Source of the DNA: Desulfobacterales bacterium
GTDB lineage: Bacteria; Desulfobacterota; Desulfobacteria; Desulfobacterales; UBA11574
Direction: 5' to 3'
Length of the DNA: 24,253 nucleotides
Assembly (NCBI GenBank): GCA_012974475.1
Contig: JAAXQD010000260.1
Location: 1 to 24,253 of the forward strand
Part shown: piece after piece, positions 9,272 through 16,577 of the stretch
Layout of the letters: each line of letters opens with the position of its first letter
How positions within the stretch are numbered: position 1 is the first letter of the stretch
Notes under the pieces: model-generated
Told to the model about the DNA's origin: nothing
What the model saw: only the letters and a program-made list of their open reading frames with translations
Databases searched by the model: none
Translations under genes and position numbers: made by a program

Positions 9272-10591
9272 ATGGATTCTGCATTAATACCCAAAGGCGT
9301 TAAGCGCTGCCCGTTATGGCAATTTCTCTTGTTCATCGGTGCAGCCGGCATTGTGCTGCTGTGGGGCGTTTATGCCATGTTTCTCTGCTGGTTCAAGGGG
9401 CTTAACCAGACCAACATGAACGATTATTACGGGTTTGCACTGTGGATCTGGGCCGATCTCGCCGTAATTGCGGTTGGGGGCGGTGCATTTTTTACCGGGC
9501 TGCTGAGATATATCTTCGGAAAGGATGCGCTCAAGAACATCATCAATTATGCAGTTCTGATCGGTTTTATCTGCTACAGTTCGGCGCTGCTCATTTTAGC
9601 CATCGACATCGGGCAGCCGCTGCGGGGATGGTTTATTTTCTGGCATGCCAATGTTCATTCCATGCTGACGGAGGTGGCGTTCTGCCTTTCCTGTTATTTC
9701 GGTGTGTTGACCATTGAATATATTCCGCTTATTCTTGAAAACCGCCAAATCGACAAGGTGCCGTTCTTTCATCATCTCGGTCACAACATGCATGAAGTCA
9801 TGGCGGTATTTGCTGCAACCGGTGCCTTCCTTTCCTTTTTCCACCAGGGCTCTCTGGGCGGTGTCGCCGGTGTTCTCTTCGGACGGCCCTTTGCCTTTCG
9901 GGAAGGGATTTTTATCTGGCCGTGGACGTTCTTTCTATTTACGTGGTCTGCCGCTGCATGTGGACCGTGTTTTACGATCTTGGTTACAAAAATTACTGAA
10001 AAAGTGGTCGGGAAAAAACTGGTAAAGGACTATGCCATTGAGCTTCTGGCCAAAATTTCAGGGTGGATGCTTCTGACATACACCATTGCCAAGTTTATCG
10101 ACACCTGGTACTGGGCCACGGTTTTGGCGCCGTCCCAGGGATTTACACTGATGGATTTTTATACCAACAATCCTTTGTATGGGATCTGGATTCTTATTAC
10201 GGAAATTGCCATTTGCGGCCTTGTTCCTGCGGCCATTCTGATGACCCCAAAAGGGCGTAAAAACCCGGTGGCACTCTGGATTGCCATAAGCCTTGCGGTG
10301 GCCGGAGTTTGTCTCAATCGCTGGGTCATGGTGCTGCAGATCATGGCGGTTCCCGTCATGACCTTCGATAATTGGGTTCTGTATTTTCCGAGCTGGCAGG
10401 AAGTTGCCACCACCATACTCCCGGTGGCGTACGGTGTTATTCTCATTGCAATTTCATACCGTTATCTGCCGGTATTCCCCAATGAGGCGGAGCTGAATCC
10501 CATCGAACCCTTGCCGGCAGAAGAAGCGGAAGAAAAATCCGTCGATCCGCCGGTTGATTTGGAACTGGAGTTGAAGCCGGCTGAAGCTTAA
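9272..10591 (+). CDS. qrcD: Qrc complex subunit D, NrfD/PsrC-family integral membrane protein
   Basis: The 439-aa polytopic protein has about ten hydrophobic segments between residues ~15 and ~410 and an acidic, proline-rich cytoplasmic-type tail (repeated EE and P residues after ~410). It is of the NrfD/PsrC type, which binds menaquinone and is thought to couple quinone chemistry to charge movement. Residues such as the His in FWHANVHSM and the HHLGHNMHE segment lie in or beside membrane helices and are candidates for quinone-site or proton-path roles (inference). GAGGAG at ~10 bases before ATG 9272 supports the start; the nearby ATG at 9265 opens a frame that stops after 12 codons. It is 46 bp after qrcC and 20 bp before a small membrane gene. 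Confidence 0.93.
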   Translation: MDSALIPKGVKRCPLWQFLLFIGAAGIVLLWGVYAMFLCWFKGLNQTNMNDYYGFALWIWADLAVIAVGGGAFFTGLLRYIFGKDALKNIINYAVLIGFICYSSALLILAIDIGQPLRGWFIFWHANVHSMLTEVAFCLSCYFGVLTIEYIPLILENRQIDKVPFFHHLGHNMHEVMAVFAATGAFLSFFHQGSLGGVAGVLFGRPFAFREGIFIWPWTFFLFTWSAAACGPCFTILVTKITEKVVGKKLVKDYAIELLAKISGWMLLTYTIAKFIDTWYWATVLAPSQGFTLMDFYTNNPLYGIWILITEIAICGLVPAAILMTPKGRKNPVALWIAISLAVAGVCLNRWVMVLQIMAVPVMTFDNWVLYFPSWQEVATTILPVAYGVILIAISYRYLPVFPNEAELNPIEPLPAEEAEEKSVDPPVDLELELKPAEA

Positions 10592-10611
10592 AGCAAACAG
10601 GAGGACGAGGT

Positions 10612-10770
10612 ATGTTCCCTTTTAATTTTGAATGGATCTGGGACATGGGACATGTGGTTTTCATGGGCGGCCTGTGGTATGCCCTCACCATATTGGGCAT
10701 TGGTATGACCTACTGTATTATCAAGGCTGCCATCGATGCATCCAAAGACAATGGCGACCCTCACCATTGA
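10612..10770 (+). CDS. Small single-pass membrane protein at the end of the qrc operon
   Basis: This 52-codon gene has an excellent ribosome site: AGGAGG at 10599-10604 and a 7-base spacer. It lies 20 bp after qrcD and before the operon terminator, so it should be co-transcribed with qrc. The product begins MFPFNFEWIWDMGH, has one hydrophobic segment at residues ~14-37 and a charged tail ending GDPHH. I do not recognise a family. Its place, translation signal and size suggest a small accessory or stabilising subunit of Qrc, as small single-helix subunits occur in many respiratory complexes. That role is inference. Confidence 0.75.
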   Translation: MFPFNFEWIWDMGHVVFMGGLWYALTILGIGMTYCIIKAAIDASKDNGDPHH

Positions 10771-10792
10771 CATTCGAAGACATTTCTGGATT

Positions 10793-10834
10793 AAAAGCGC
10801 TGATCTCGCCATAAAGCCGGAGAAGCGCTTTTTT
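10793..10834 (+). terminator. Terminator at the end of the qrc operon
   Basis: AAAAGCGCT (10793-10801) is the exact reverse complement of AGCGCTTTT (10824-10832). The loop is 22 bases and the right arm continues into a T-run to 10834. It lies 22 bp after the small membrane gene and 18 bp before murA, so murA probably has its own promoter or relies on readthrough. Confidence 0.65.
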
Positions 10835-10852
10835 GTTTGAACAAGGTTTTAT

Positions 10853-12106
10853 ATGGACAAAATACTGGTGGAAGGCGGGCGTCCCCTGGAGGGAGAGGTC
10901 AGAATCAGCGGTGCTAAAAATGCCGCCCTTCCTATTCTTATATCTTCTCTGCTTGCCGATGGGTGGAATACCTATTCCAATGTCCCGGATCTCAAAGACG
11001 TCCAGAGCACCAAAAATTTGCTTTCCAAACTTGGCGCCAGGATAGAGACAGACGGCGATACCATTCGAATCGATACAGGGAATGTTCGCTGTCACGAGGC
11101 GCCGTATGACCTCGTCCGGAAGATGCGGGCTTCAATTCTGGTCCTGGGTCCGCTGGTGGCAAGACTTAAAAAAGCAAAGGTGTCTTTACCGGGTGGATGC
11201 GCCATCGGTGCGCGTCCCATTAATCTGCATTTAAAAGGGCTTGCCCGTCTCGGCGCCAAAATTGAATTGAAACACGGTTACGTGGAGGCCGTCGCCGACG
11301 GTCTTCACGGAGACGAAATTTATCTGGACATGCCCACGGTAACCGGAACCGAAAATCTTATGATGGCAGCGGTTCTGGCCGAAGGGGTCACCGTTTTGAA
11401 AAATGTGGCCTGTGAGCCGGAGGTGGTGGCACTGGCGGATGTTTTGACCCGAATGGGCGCGAAAATCAAAGGTGCCGGTACTTCGGTGATCACCATCCAA
11501 GGGGTATCCATGCTGAAACCGGTATCTGTTTCCATTATACCCGACCGAATCGAAGCCGGCACGTTTATGGTTTCTGCAGCCCTGACCCAAGGGGATGTGA
11601 CCCTTTTAGGCTGTGAACCCGACCATCTTGAAGCGGTTATCCATAAGCTGAGACTCAGCGGTGCCGACATAACGGTCAAGGATAAATCCATCCGGGTCAA
11701 GGGCGTCGATGAAATTGTCAGTGTCGATGTAAAAACCTTGCCCTATCCAGGATTCCCCACCGACATGCAGGCGCAGTTTATGGTGCTCATGTCGGTAGCA
11801 AGCGGTTTTAGCATTATTTCTGAAACCATTTTTGAGAATCGTTTTATCCATGTCAGCGAGCTCAAGCGCATGGGCGCTGACGTTAAAATATCAGGGAATA
11901 CCGCAATGATCACCGGGGTGCCAATGCTGTCCGGTGCACCGGTGATGGCTTCGGATCTCAGAGCCAGTGCTTCCTTGATTCTGGCCGGGCTGGTTGCACA
12001 AGGTACCACCGAAGTGCATCGCGTGTATCATCTGGACCGGGGTTATGAAGCCATCGAACATAAATTTGCCCGCCTCGGGGCAGCTATACGGCGGGTAAAA
12101 ACCTGA
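10853..12106 (+). CDS. murA: UDP-N-acetylglucosamine 1-carboxyvinyltransferase
   Basis: MurA catalyses the first committed step of peptidoglycan synthesis, transferring enolpyruvate from PEP to UDP-GlcNAc in the cytoplasm. The 417-aa length is typical. Lys22-Asn23 (SGAKNAALP), Arg92 (RKMRAS) and the PEP-reactive Cys116 in LPGGCAIGARP match the known active site; a Cys here, rather than Asp, predicts fosfomycin sensitivity. DRIEAGTFM and the C-terminal DLRASASLILAG motifs also fit. A weak SD (AAGG, 6-base spacer) precedes the ATG. The gene stands between the qrc terminator and comEC and looks intact. Confidence 0.96.
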   Translation: MDKILVEGGRPLEGEVRISGAKNAALPILISSLLADGWNTYSNVPDLKDVQSTKNLLSKLGARIETDGDTIRIDTGNVRCHEAPYDLVRKMRASILVLGPLVARLKKAKVSLPGGCAIGARPINLHLKGLARLGAKIELKHGYVEAVADGLHGDEIYLDMPTVTGTENLMMAAVLAEGVTVLKNVACEPEVVALADVLTRMGAKIKGAGTSVITIQGVSMLKPVSVSIIPDRIEAGTFMVSAALTQGDVTLLGCEPDHLEAVIHKLRLSGADITVKDKSIRVKGVDEIVSVDVKTLPYPGFPTDMQAQFMVLMSVASGFSIISETIFENRFIHVSELKRMGADVKISGNTAMITGVPMLSGAPVMASDLRASASLILAGLVAQGTTEVHRVYHLDRGYEAIEHKFARLGAAIRRVKT

Positions 12107-12128
12107 AAGGTCCTTGAAAAAAGTCCCC

Positions 12129-12156
12129 TTTTGCCCAATCCTTGGGTTCGGCAAAA
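12129..12156. repeat. Inverted repeat after murA
   Basis: TTTTGCC (12129-12135) pairs with GGCAAAA (12150-12156) around a short spacer that itself contains CCAA/TTGG. It could form a hairpin after murA, but no T-run follows on the + strand, so it is at best a weak terminator. Confidence 0.3.
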
Positions 12157-12274
12157 ATAATAATCTTCAAAATACTCAAGGTATTCCTCCGGTTAAATTT
12201 CTGGCCTGCCTTGGCCTTGAGCAGAAATGAACATTTTTCAATGGTCTTTGTAAGTAGGCTGTTACATCCGACCC

Positions 12275-13285
12275 ATGACCGATAAATTTTACGCTCGCCC
12301 TATCATTCCCTTATTGTTATCGATGATATCCGGTATCGCTGTGGGCACCGGGCTTCCGGGCTACGGGACCTGGGCCTATATCGGTGTTGGGGTATGTACC
12401 GGCATCCTAGTCTATCGGATCTGGAAAAAAAGAACGGCTCTGATTTGTCCCCTGGTCCTTTTGCATGTCTTGGGATATCTGTCCATACTACCGTGGACGG
12501 CGCCCGGATTCCCTTCCAGCCATATCATCCATTTTGTGGATATGCCGCCATGGAAAATCGTCGGTGTCATCCACACGCCGGTTGCAATATATTCAAACCG
12601 ACAAAAATTCATATTGCGTACCGAGTCCCTCCAAGGGAGCGATGGGTCTTTTCCCGTGGTTGGAAGGATCCGTTTAACCGTATCCGGGGAGGGTCCGAAA
12701 TTTCAGAAAGGAGACCGGATTGCTGTATTCGGCAAAATAAGATCCATCAGAAATTTCAACAATCCCGGGGGATTCGATTATAAAAGATATATGGTGTTTA
12801 AAAAAGTTTGGGGAACCGCCTATGTTTCATCCCGAAAGGTCGCCCTTCTGGAGAAACGATCCGAAAAAGGGGTTGGCACGATCATCGCGGAAGTCCGCAG
12901 CAAATTTTCCGATCTGATCGACGCAGCCGGTACCGGAAAGGCGCACGGTTTAATCAAAGCCCTCATCATCGGAGACCGGAGTTCGGTTTCGCAAGATTTA
13001 AGGGACACGTTCAACCGAGCGGGGATCGGCCACCTTTTGGCCATTTCAGGGCTTCACATCGGAATCGTGGCAAGTGCAGCGTTTTTATTTTTCAGCTGGA
13101 TGCTGTCTCACGTTAAGCCGCTCCTGTGGCATGCATGGACCCAAAAGGGGGCCGTACTTTTATCCGTGGTCCCGGTGTTGATATACGGTTTCATTTCGGG
13201 AATGTCACCATCCACTCAGCGGGCGGTCATTATGGAAAGACTCGCTTCACCTGCTTATAATTCCAATAGCTTAACCAATTATTGA
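12275..13285 (+). pseudogene. comEC: comEC/rec2 competence channel gene, interrupted 5' part
   Basis: ComEC is the inner-membrane channel that brings single-stranded DNA into the cell during transformation. The visible N-terminal 320 residues are typical: two early membrane segments, an OB-like domain (VVGRIRLTVSGEG, KGDRIAVFGKIR, NNPGGFDYKRYM) and the start of the Competence membrane domain with GIGHLLAISGLHIGI (residues ~250-264) and GMSPSTQRAVIM (309-320). Similarity stops at Met320, base 13234. The last 16 codons (ERLASPAYNSNSLTNY) are foreign and end in a stop that overlaps the recombinase gene. Intact ComEC is commonly 700-850 aa, with more helices and a C-terminal metallo-beta-lactamase domain, neither of which is found in this window. 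No good SD is seen at the ATG. The protein is almost certainly non-functional unless the element excises. Confidence 0.88.
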
Positions 13286-14455
13286 TAGCCCCTTTTCTGT
13301 TTGTAGGCGCTCAGGGTGCAGATAGGGTGCAGATGGGTGCATAAAATCAGGATCGTCCAACCCGTCTACCTCGGGTTTTTTCTTGCCCGGAACCCAATGA
13401 TAATAAACATCCCAAGTGAGTTTTACAGAATGATGCCCAAGCTGGTTTGCAACATCCGCGATATTATCACCCTTTGAAATCCTCAAGGTTGCATAAGTAT
13501 GTCGCAGATCATGTATCCTAATTTCTCTCAACCCTGCCTTTCGGAGTGCTTTTTTAAAGACCCTCCGCCGCCAGTTGTTCGTGTCATTCGGCTTGCCTTC
13601 TTTATTGGTGAATACATATTCCGGCAGATCTCCCAAACCCAGAGCGAACCCCTTCTTTTTGCTGACCATCTCATGTGCTTTTAACGCTTCTGCAAGCTGC
13701 AGGCTCATGTCGATGCGTCGGCTCTTTTTGTTTTTAGGAGTTGAAATCTTACCTCTGACATAAGATCGTTTAACTTCAATAAAGCGCCTGTTAAAGTCCA
13801 GATCACCCCATTTTACGGCCATTGCTTCGCCAATACGCATACCGGTTCTTGCCAGCAATAGAAACAAAGTGTAATGCTTTGGAAAATACTTATAGACGGT
13901 ATCCAGTAACAGTTTTAATTCATCTGATGTTAATGGATTTATGTCCCCCTTGTAATCCTTTGTCGGCAGAAAACCCCTTCCTAATTGTTGCGCTGGATTT
14001 GCCAGAATTATCTCATCATCAACCGGAAGGCTTAAAACTCCGCTCAAACAGTTCCGAAAATGCCCGACAGAACTTGTGGCAAAACCTTTATTAAACTTGC
14101 CATGCAGAAAGTTCTTAACTTTGCTTTTGGTGATTTCACTTACTTTGAGTTCTCCAAAAACCGGCAAAACATGAAGCCTGAGTATGTCTTGATAATTACG
14201 AAGCGTCGATTCTTTACACGTTGCCGGTACAGTTGTCTTTATCCATGAATCGGCATACTCTTTGAAGGTAGGAATCGGTTTTTGCTCTTCAAAGCCAAAC
14301 TCCCCAAGCTGAAGCTTTGCCCGGATCGTGCTGGCCACGGCCTCAGACGCCTTCTTATCACCAACCTTCCGGGACGTTCTTTTCCCGTTGTGGGATATGA
14401 ACACCCACCATGGGTTCCCTTTGCCTTTTACCTTTTGTCTGACTCTTACTCCCAT
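13271..14455 (-). CDS. Phage-type tyrosine recombinase/integrase
   Basis: The 394-aa protein catalyses site-specific recombination through a covalent 3'-phosphotyrosine. Residues ~1-55 form an arm-binding-like N-terminal domain and ~62-165 a SAM-like core-binding domain. The catalytic domain follows with Arg207 (ARTGMRIGEA), a Lys in TPKNKKSRR (~240-246), His315/Arg318 (HDLRHTYATL), His341 (LGHHS) and Tyr351/352 (TWDVYYHW), so all catalytic positions are present. AGGGG lies 6 bases before the ATG. The gene converges on truncated comEC and overlaps its altered tail by 15 bp. It most likely integrated, and may excise, the element that split comEC. Confidence 0.93.
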   Translation of the reverse strand: MGVRVRQKVKGKGNPWWVFISHNGKRTSRKVGDKKASEAVASTIRAKLQLGEFGFEEQKPIPTFKEYADSWIKTTVPATCKESTLRNYQDILRLHVLPVFGELKVSEITKSKVKNFLHGKFNKGFATSSVGHFRNCLSGVLSLPVDDEIILANPAQQLGRGFLPTKDYKGDINPLTSDELKLLLDTVYKYFPKHYTLFLLLARTGMRIGEAMAVKWGDLDFNRRFIEVKRSYVRGKISTPKNKKSRRIDMSLQLAEALKAHEMVSKKKGFALGLGDLPEYVFTNKEGKPNDTNNWRRRVFKKALRKAGLREIRIHDLRHTYATLRISKGDNIADVANQLGHHSVKLTWDVYYHWVPGKKKPEVDGLDDPDFMHPSAPYLHPERLQTEKGLSIIG

Positions 14456-14485
14456 AATAAGCCCCTCACTTTCTCCCCGGTTAAT

Positions 14486-14538
14486 CCACGGGCAGGGGAT
14501 AGGGACGCCCTTTTCGGCCTGCAGCGCCTATCCCGTGG
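14486..14538 (-). promoter_or_regulatory. Hairpin in the integrase leader
   Basis: GGGATAGG (14496-14503) pairs with CCTATCCC (14527-14534), extended by CCAC (14486-14489) with GTGG (14535-14538) across a 6-base bulge. It lies just upstream of the integrase start, so in integrase mRNA it would form a structured leader. A role in limiting integrase expression is possible but not shown. Confidence 0.45.
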
Positions 14539-14557
14539 GTCGTTGTTATAAAATATC

Positions 14558-14591
14558 TTGACATGCCACAATGTGGCATTACCCTTAAAAT
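14558..14591 (+). promoter_or_regulatory. Perfect 17-base palindrome overlapping a TTGACA box (probable operator)
   Basis: ATGCCACA (14563-14570), a central A, and TGTGGCAT (14572-14579) form a perfect 8-1-8 palindrome. It overlaps the end of a consensus TTGACA (14558-14563). A TAAAAT -10-like box is at 14586-14591, but the 22-base spacing is longer than ideal. The site lies between the integrase and the 31-aa gene, which diverge, so a bound regulator could control both. The 64-aa XRE protein at 15258 is one candidate binder (inference). Confidence 0.55.
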
Positions 14592-14654
14592 AGGTCATAA
14601 GTCACATCTCTTATAGAAAATGACGACACCTCAAAGCATAAAGGAGGTGTAACT

Positions 14655-14750
14655 ATGAAAACAATAAATAGCTTAATTCTATATGTCACTGGTTTTGTGT
14701 CTCTTGCCTTCATTGCCTTTGCCATCGTAGGTTATCCTTTTTTTCGTTGA
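14655..14750 (+). CDS. 31-aa single-pass membrane peptide
   Basis: A very good SD (AAGGAGGTG, 14641-14649) sits 5 bases before ATG 14655. The 31-residue product starts MKTINSLI and is hydrophobic from residue ~6 to ~29, ending YPFFR. I recognise no family. It diverges from the integrase and follows the palindrome at 14563. It could be a small membrane-active peptide of the element; toxic peptides and respiratory accessory peptides look alike at this size. Confidence 0.5.
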   Translation: MKTINSLILYVTGFVSLAFIAFAIVGYPFFR

Positions 14751-14799
14751 AATCATGGACTGTGCTTGAAATTTTGCTGATTAGGGATTCCAGGTAAAG

Positions 14800-14836
14800 A
14801 GCTTGTTTTTGAGCTGCAAGCTGAAGCGCTTTTTTT
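14800..14836 (+). terminator. Possible terminator after the 31-aa gene
   Basis: AGCTTG (14800-14805) pairs with CAAGCT (14817-14822), and a T-run lies at 14830-14836. The stem is only 6 bp and the T-run starts 7 bases after it, so this is weak. Confidence 0.3.
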
Positions 14837-14909
14837 GAAAATTTATACACGGGCAGGAAATCAGAGAATTTCCTTTTCGGAAGCGGCTGATCAGCTCGTG
14901 GTTGGATGA

Positions 14910-15107
14910 TTAATCGTCTTCTTCGAATTTAGACAACCATTCTTCATTTATAAAGCTCAAGGTTCTCTGTCCGCTCTCAAAGTCAAAATCGTCATCTGTC
15001 AGTTCAAATCCGTTTTCTGCAAGGCAAGCTTTTAAATCCACTTCAAGTTCATCATAAATACTCACTTTTCTGATGTCGAAGTGTGTGTAGGTAATTTTTA
15101 ATTCCAT
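14910..15107 (-). CDS. Small acidic protein of unknown function
   Basis: The 65-aa product has an AGGGGG ribosome site 6 bases before the ATG. The C-terminal half is strongly acidic (TDDDFDFESG, EEWLSKFEEDD). No Cys pairs, signal or membrane segment was found apart from a single Cys near residue 28. The composition resembles small DNA-mimic or partner proteins, but no family was recognised. It is divergent from the XRE regulator at 15258, across 150 bp, so the two may share control. Confidence 0.6.
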   Translation of the reverse strand: MELKITYTHFDIRKVSIYDELEVDLKACLAENGFELTDDDFDFESGQRTLSFINEEWLSKFEEDD

Positions 15108-15257
15108 GATGGACCCCCTGTATCCATTTGACCTTTTCCTGTTTAACCGCTTAACATATCATAATTTCGAACTATTTTCTGGACTAAACTTCCGGTAAAA
15201 AAATTATTTCAGGCTCAGATTACAAGATTGAGCTGAACCTGGACGAGGTATAATAAA

Positions 15258-15452
15258 ATGAACACAAACTCCATAAAAGAAATTAGAGAATCTTTAATGA
15301 TAAGCAAAACCGAACTTGCCAGAAAGGCAAATATATCATCCATCACCCTGACACGGGTAGAGCAGGGGAAACCAAGCAGAATGGGAACAAAACGAAAAAT
15401 CCTGTTAGCTTTAGGGTTGAAACTATCTGATAAGAACAAGGTTTTTCATTAA
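15258..15452 (+). CDS. Small XRE/Cro-CI-type HTH regulator
   Basis: The 64-aa protein is almost wholly a helix-turn-helix domain: IKEIRESLMISKTELARKAN then ISSITLTRVEQGKPSRMGTK, with the classic Q/E-G turn after the recognition helix. GAGG lies 9 bases before the ATG. Short XRE proteins ending GLKLSDKNKVF are, to my knowledge, frequent in Desulfobacterota and Geobacter-like genomes, so it may be a chromosomal gene and not an element repressor. A clear terminator follows. Confidence 0.85.
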   Translation: MNTNSIKEIRESLMISKTELARKANISSITLTRVEQGKPSRMGTKRKILLALGLKLSDKNKVFH

Positions 15453-15486
15453 ATTAAAAAGTTTTGCCGGTTTATCAAAGCGCGTG

Positions 15487-15517
15487 CCCTTGTCAGTCAT
15501 GCTGGCAGGGGTTTTTT
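15487..15517 (+). terminator. Terminator of the XRE gene
   Basis: CCCTTGTCAG (15487-15496) pairs with CTGGCAGGGG (15502-15511), ten pairs including two G-U, with a 5-base loop. Six T follow directly (15512-15517). Confidence 0.8.
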
Positions 15518-16028
15518 ATTTAAAAACAAAAATGCCTGAAGGTTTTCCTCGGTTCACGGTAAAACCATCCACAAAGTCATTGCTTCAGGTGCCTTCAATG
15601 GCTATGTTTGACAATTCATTTTTTATTTTGCTATGGGTTCAGGGCTCTCTTTGAGTTTGCATGTTAACATGATAACATGTTGTATGCTAAACAAATTCTT
15701 TGCAATCACGATTTTTTTTGATATAAAACAAACTTGGCTGATAAAAAGATGCCCGCGAACGAGAAATAATCCTGGTCTTCTGAATGAACTAAAGCACCGC
15801 AGTATAGATACCGAAAAATTCATCTCCGTCCTCATTGACATCCAAACGGGCTTGCCATATTGCACTTAAAGGAGTTTATAGTTCTGAAAGTTGACCTGCA
15901 TCTCATACACTTCTGCTATTAACCATTTCTTGTTCGGTTGATCTCACTGGCAATTTTTTCCTGGCTATACAAGGGTATAATTTTGTTTTTATCTGATCAT
16001 TATTTCTCGACCAAAGGGAATAATAGCA
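15518..16028. other. About 510 bp without a supportable gene
   Basis: Open frames here on both strands lack ribosome sites and recognisable motifs. Palindromic ATGTTA-ACATGA-TAACAT lies near 15661-15678. A TTGACA at 15608-15613 has a poor -10 (TATGGG, 18 bases away), and a TATAAT is at 15976-15981 with no matching -35. An SD-like AAGGAG near 15868 leads into LKVDLHL, reminiscent of a PHP-domain start, but the frame stops within 12 codons. The stretch looks like degraded intergenic DNA. Confidence 0.45.
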
Positions 16029-16202
16029 GTGGAAAGAAAAAACTTTCAAAATAAATGTCCTGAATGCGCTTATATCACCCATCAACGAATCTGCCGAAAG
16101 TGGTGGATGCGTCTTATACTCGGCACGAAACATTGTTTTTGCATTAGGTGCAGATGCTATTTTATTATTATCTTTTGGAGAAGCGCCCTAAAGATTCGAT
16201 AG
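16029..16202 (+). CDS. Putative 57-aa zinc-ribbon peptide
   Basis: A GTG-initiated 58-codon frame follows AAAGGGAA by about 9 bases. The product has a CPEC pair near residue 10 and a CFCIRCRC cluster near residue 38, separated by a basic, Trp-containing stretch (RKWWMRLIL). The spacing suggests a small zinc ribbon of two Cys pairs. The C-terminal part is hydrophobic. It stands 13 bp before the broken PilZ gene and may once have been co-expressed with it. I do not recognise a named family. Confidence 0.5.
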   Translation: MERKNFQNKCPECAYITHQRICRKWWMRLILGTKHCFCIRCRCYFIIIFWRSALKIR

Positions 16203-16215
16203 AAAGGGGATATCA

Positions 16216-16453
16216 ATGAAAGAGAGACGTCAATATGAAAGGTTTATTCTTCCACTCCCTGTAAGACTGGAAGGTATAACGCCAGGCAGAAAGAGGGTGT
16301 TAGATCTTGAAACCAGCGAGTGACAGCATCGAAGAACTTAAGGAGGTGAAGCGTTTGAGGGGCTGTACAGGACGCCGGGTGCGTTCTACCTCAAAAGGCG
16401 TGGCGATTCAATTTGACAGAGACTCTCAGATTGAAAGTTTAAAAGGTTCGTAG
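16216..16453 (+). pseudogene. Broken PilZ-domain gene (internal deletion and frameshift)
   Basis: AAGGGG precedes ATG 16216. The first 35 codons give MKERRQYERFILPLPVRLEG and then LDLETSE, the normal start of a stand-alone PilZ protein, before a premature TGA at 16321-16323. In the next frame (from 16322) the text continues to GRRVRSTSKGVAIQFDRDSQ and a stop at 16451-16453, which matches the end of a PilZ domain. PilZ proteins bind cyclic di-GMP. The middle of the domain, with the conserved D-x-S-x-x-G motif, is missing, so about 35-40 codons are lost. The remnant cannot make a working c-di-GMP receptor. Confidence 0.7.
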
Positions 16454-16577
16454 CAAATAGAAAATCAGGACCCAAAACTGCGGGATTAAACTTTATCTTG
16501 ATTTTCCGATTATTAAACCAATAATATGGTTCGGATGCATATTGCAAAACCGAAAAAAAATTCTTGCCGAAGGTTAT

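Larger units (their letters stand above)
13235..14750. mobile_element. Left end of an integrative element inserted in comEC (right end not found)
   Basis: ComEC similarity ends exactly at 13234, and a tyrosine recombinase gene facing the junction begins only 37 bp further on. This is the usual layout of an integrase beside its attachment site. No direct repeat of the junction bases, and no distal comEC half, was seen later in the window. The right limit given here is therefore only the end of the first small gene next to the integrase; the element could be much longer, or be a remnant. Confidence 0.5.

Noticed and set aside
15633..15869. 78-codon open frame on the + strand
   Set aside because: No ribosome site, no recognisable motif and an unlikely composition; the reverse strand is equally open by chance.
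15868..15922. SD-like AAGGAG followed by LKVDLHL, like a PHP-domain start
   Set aside because: The frame stops after about 12 codons and nothing PHP-like follows in any frame. The match is too short to call.
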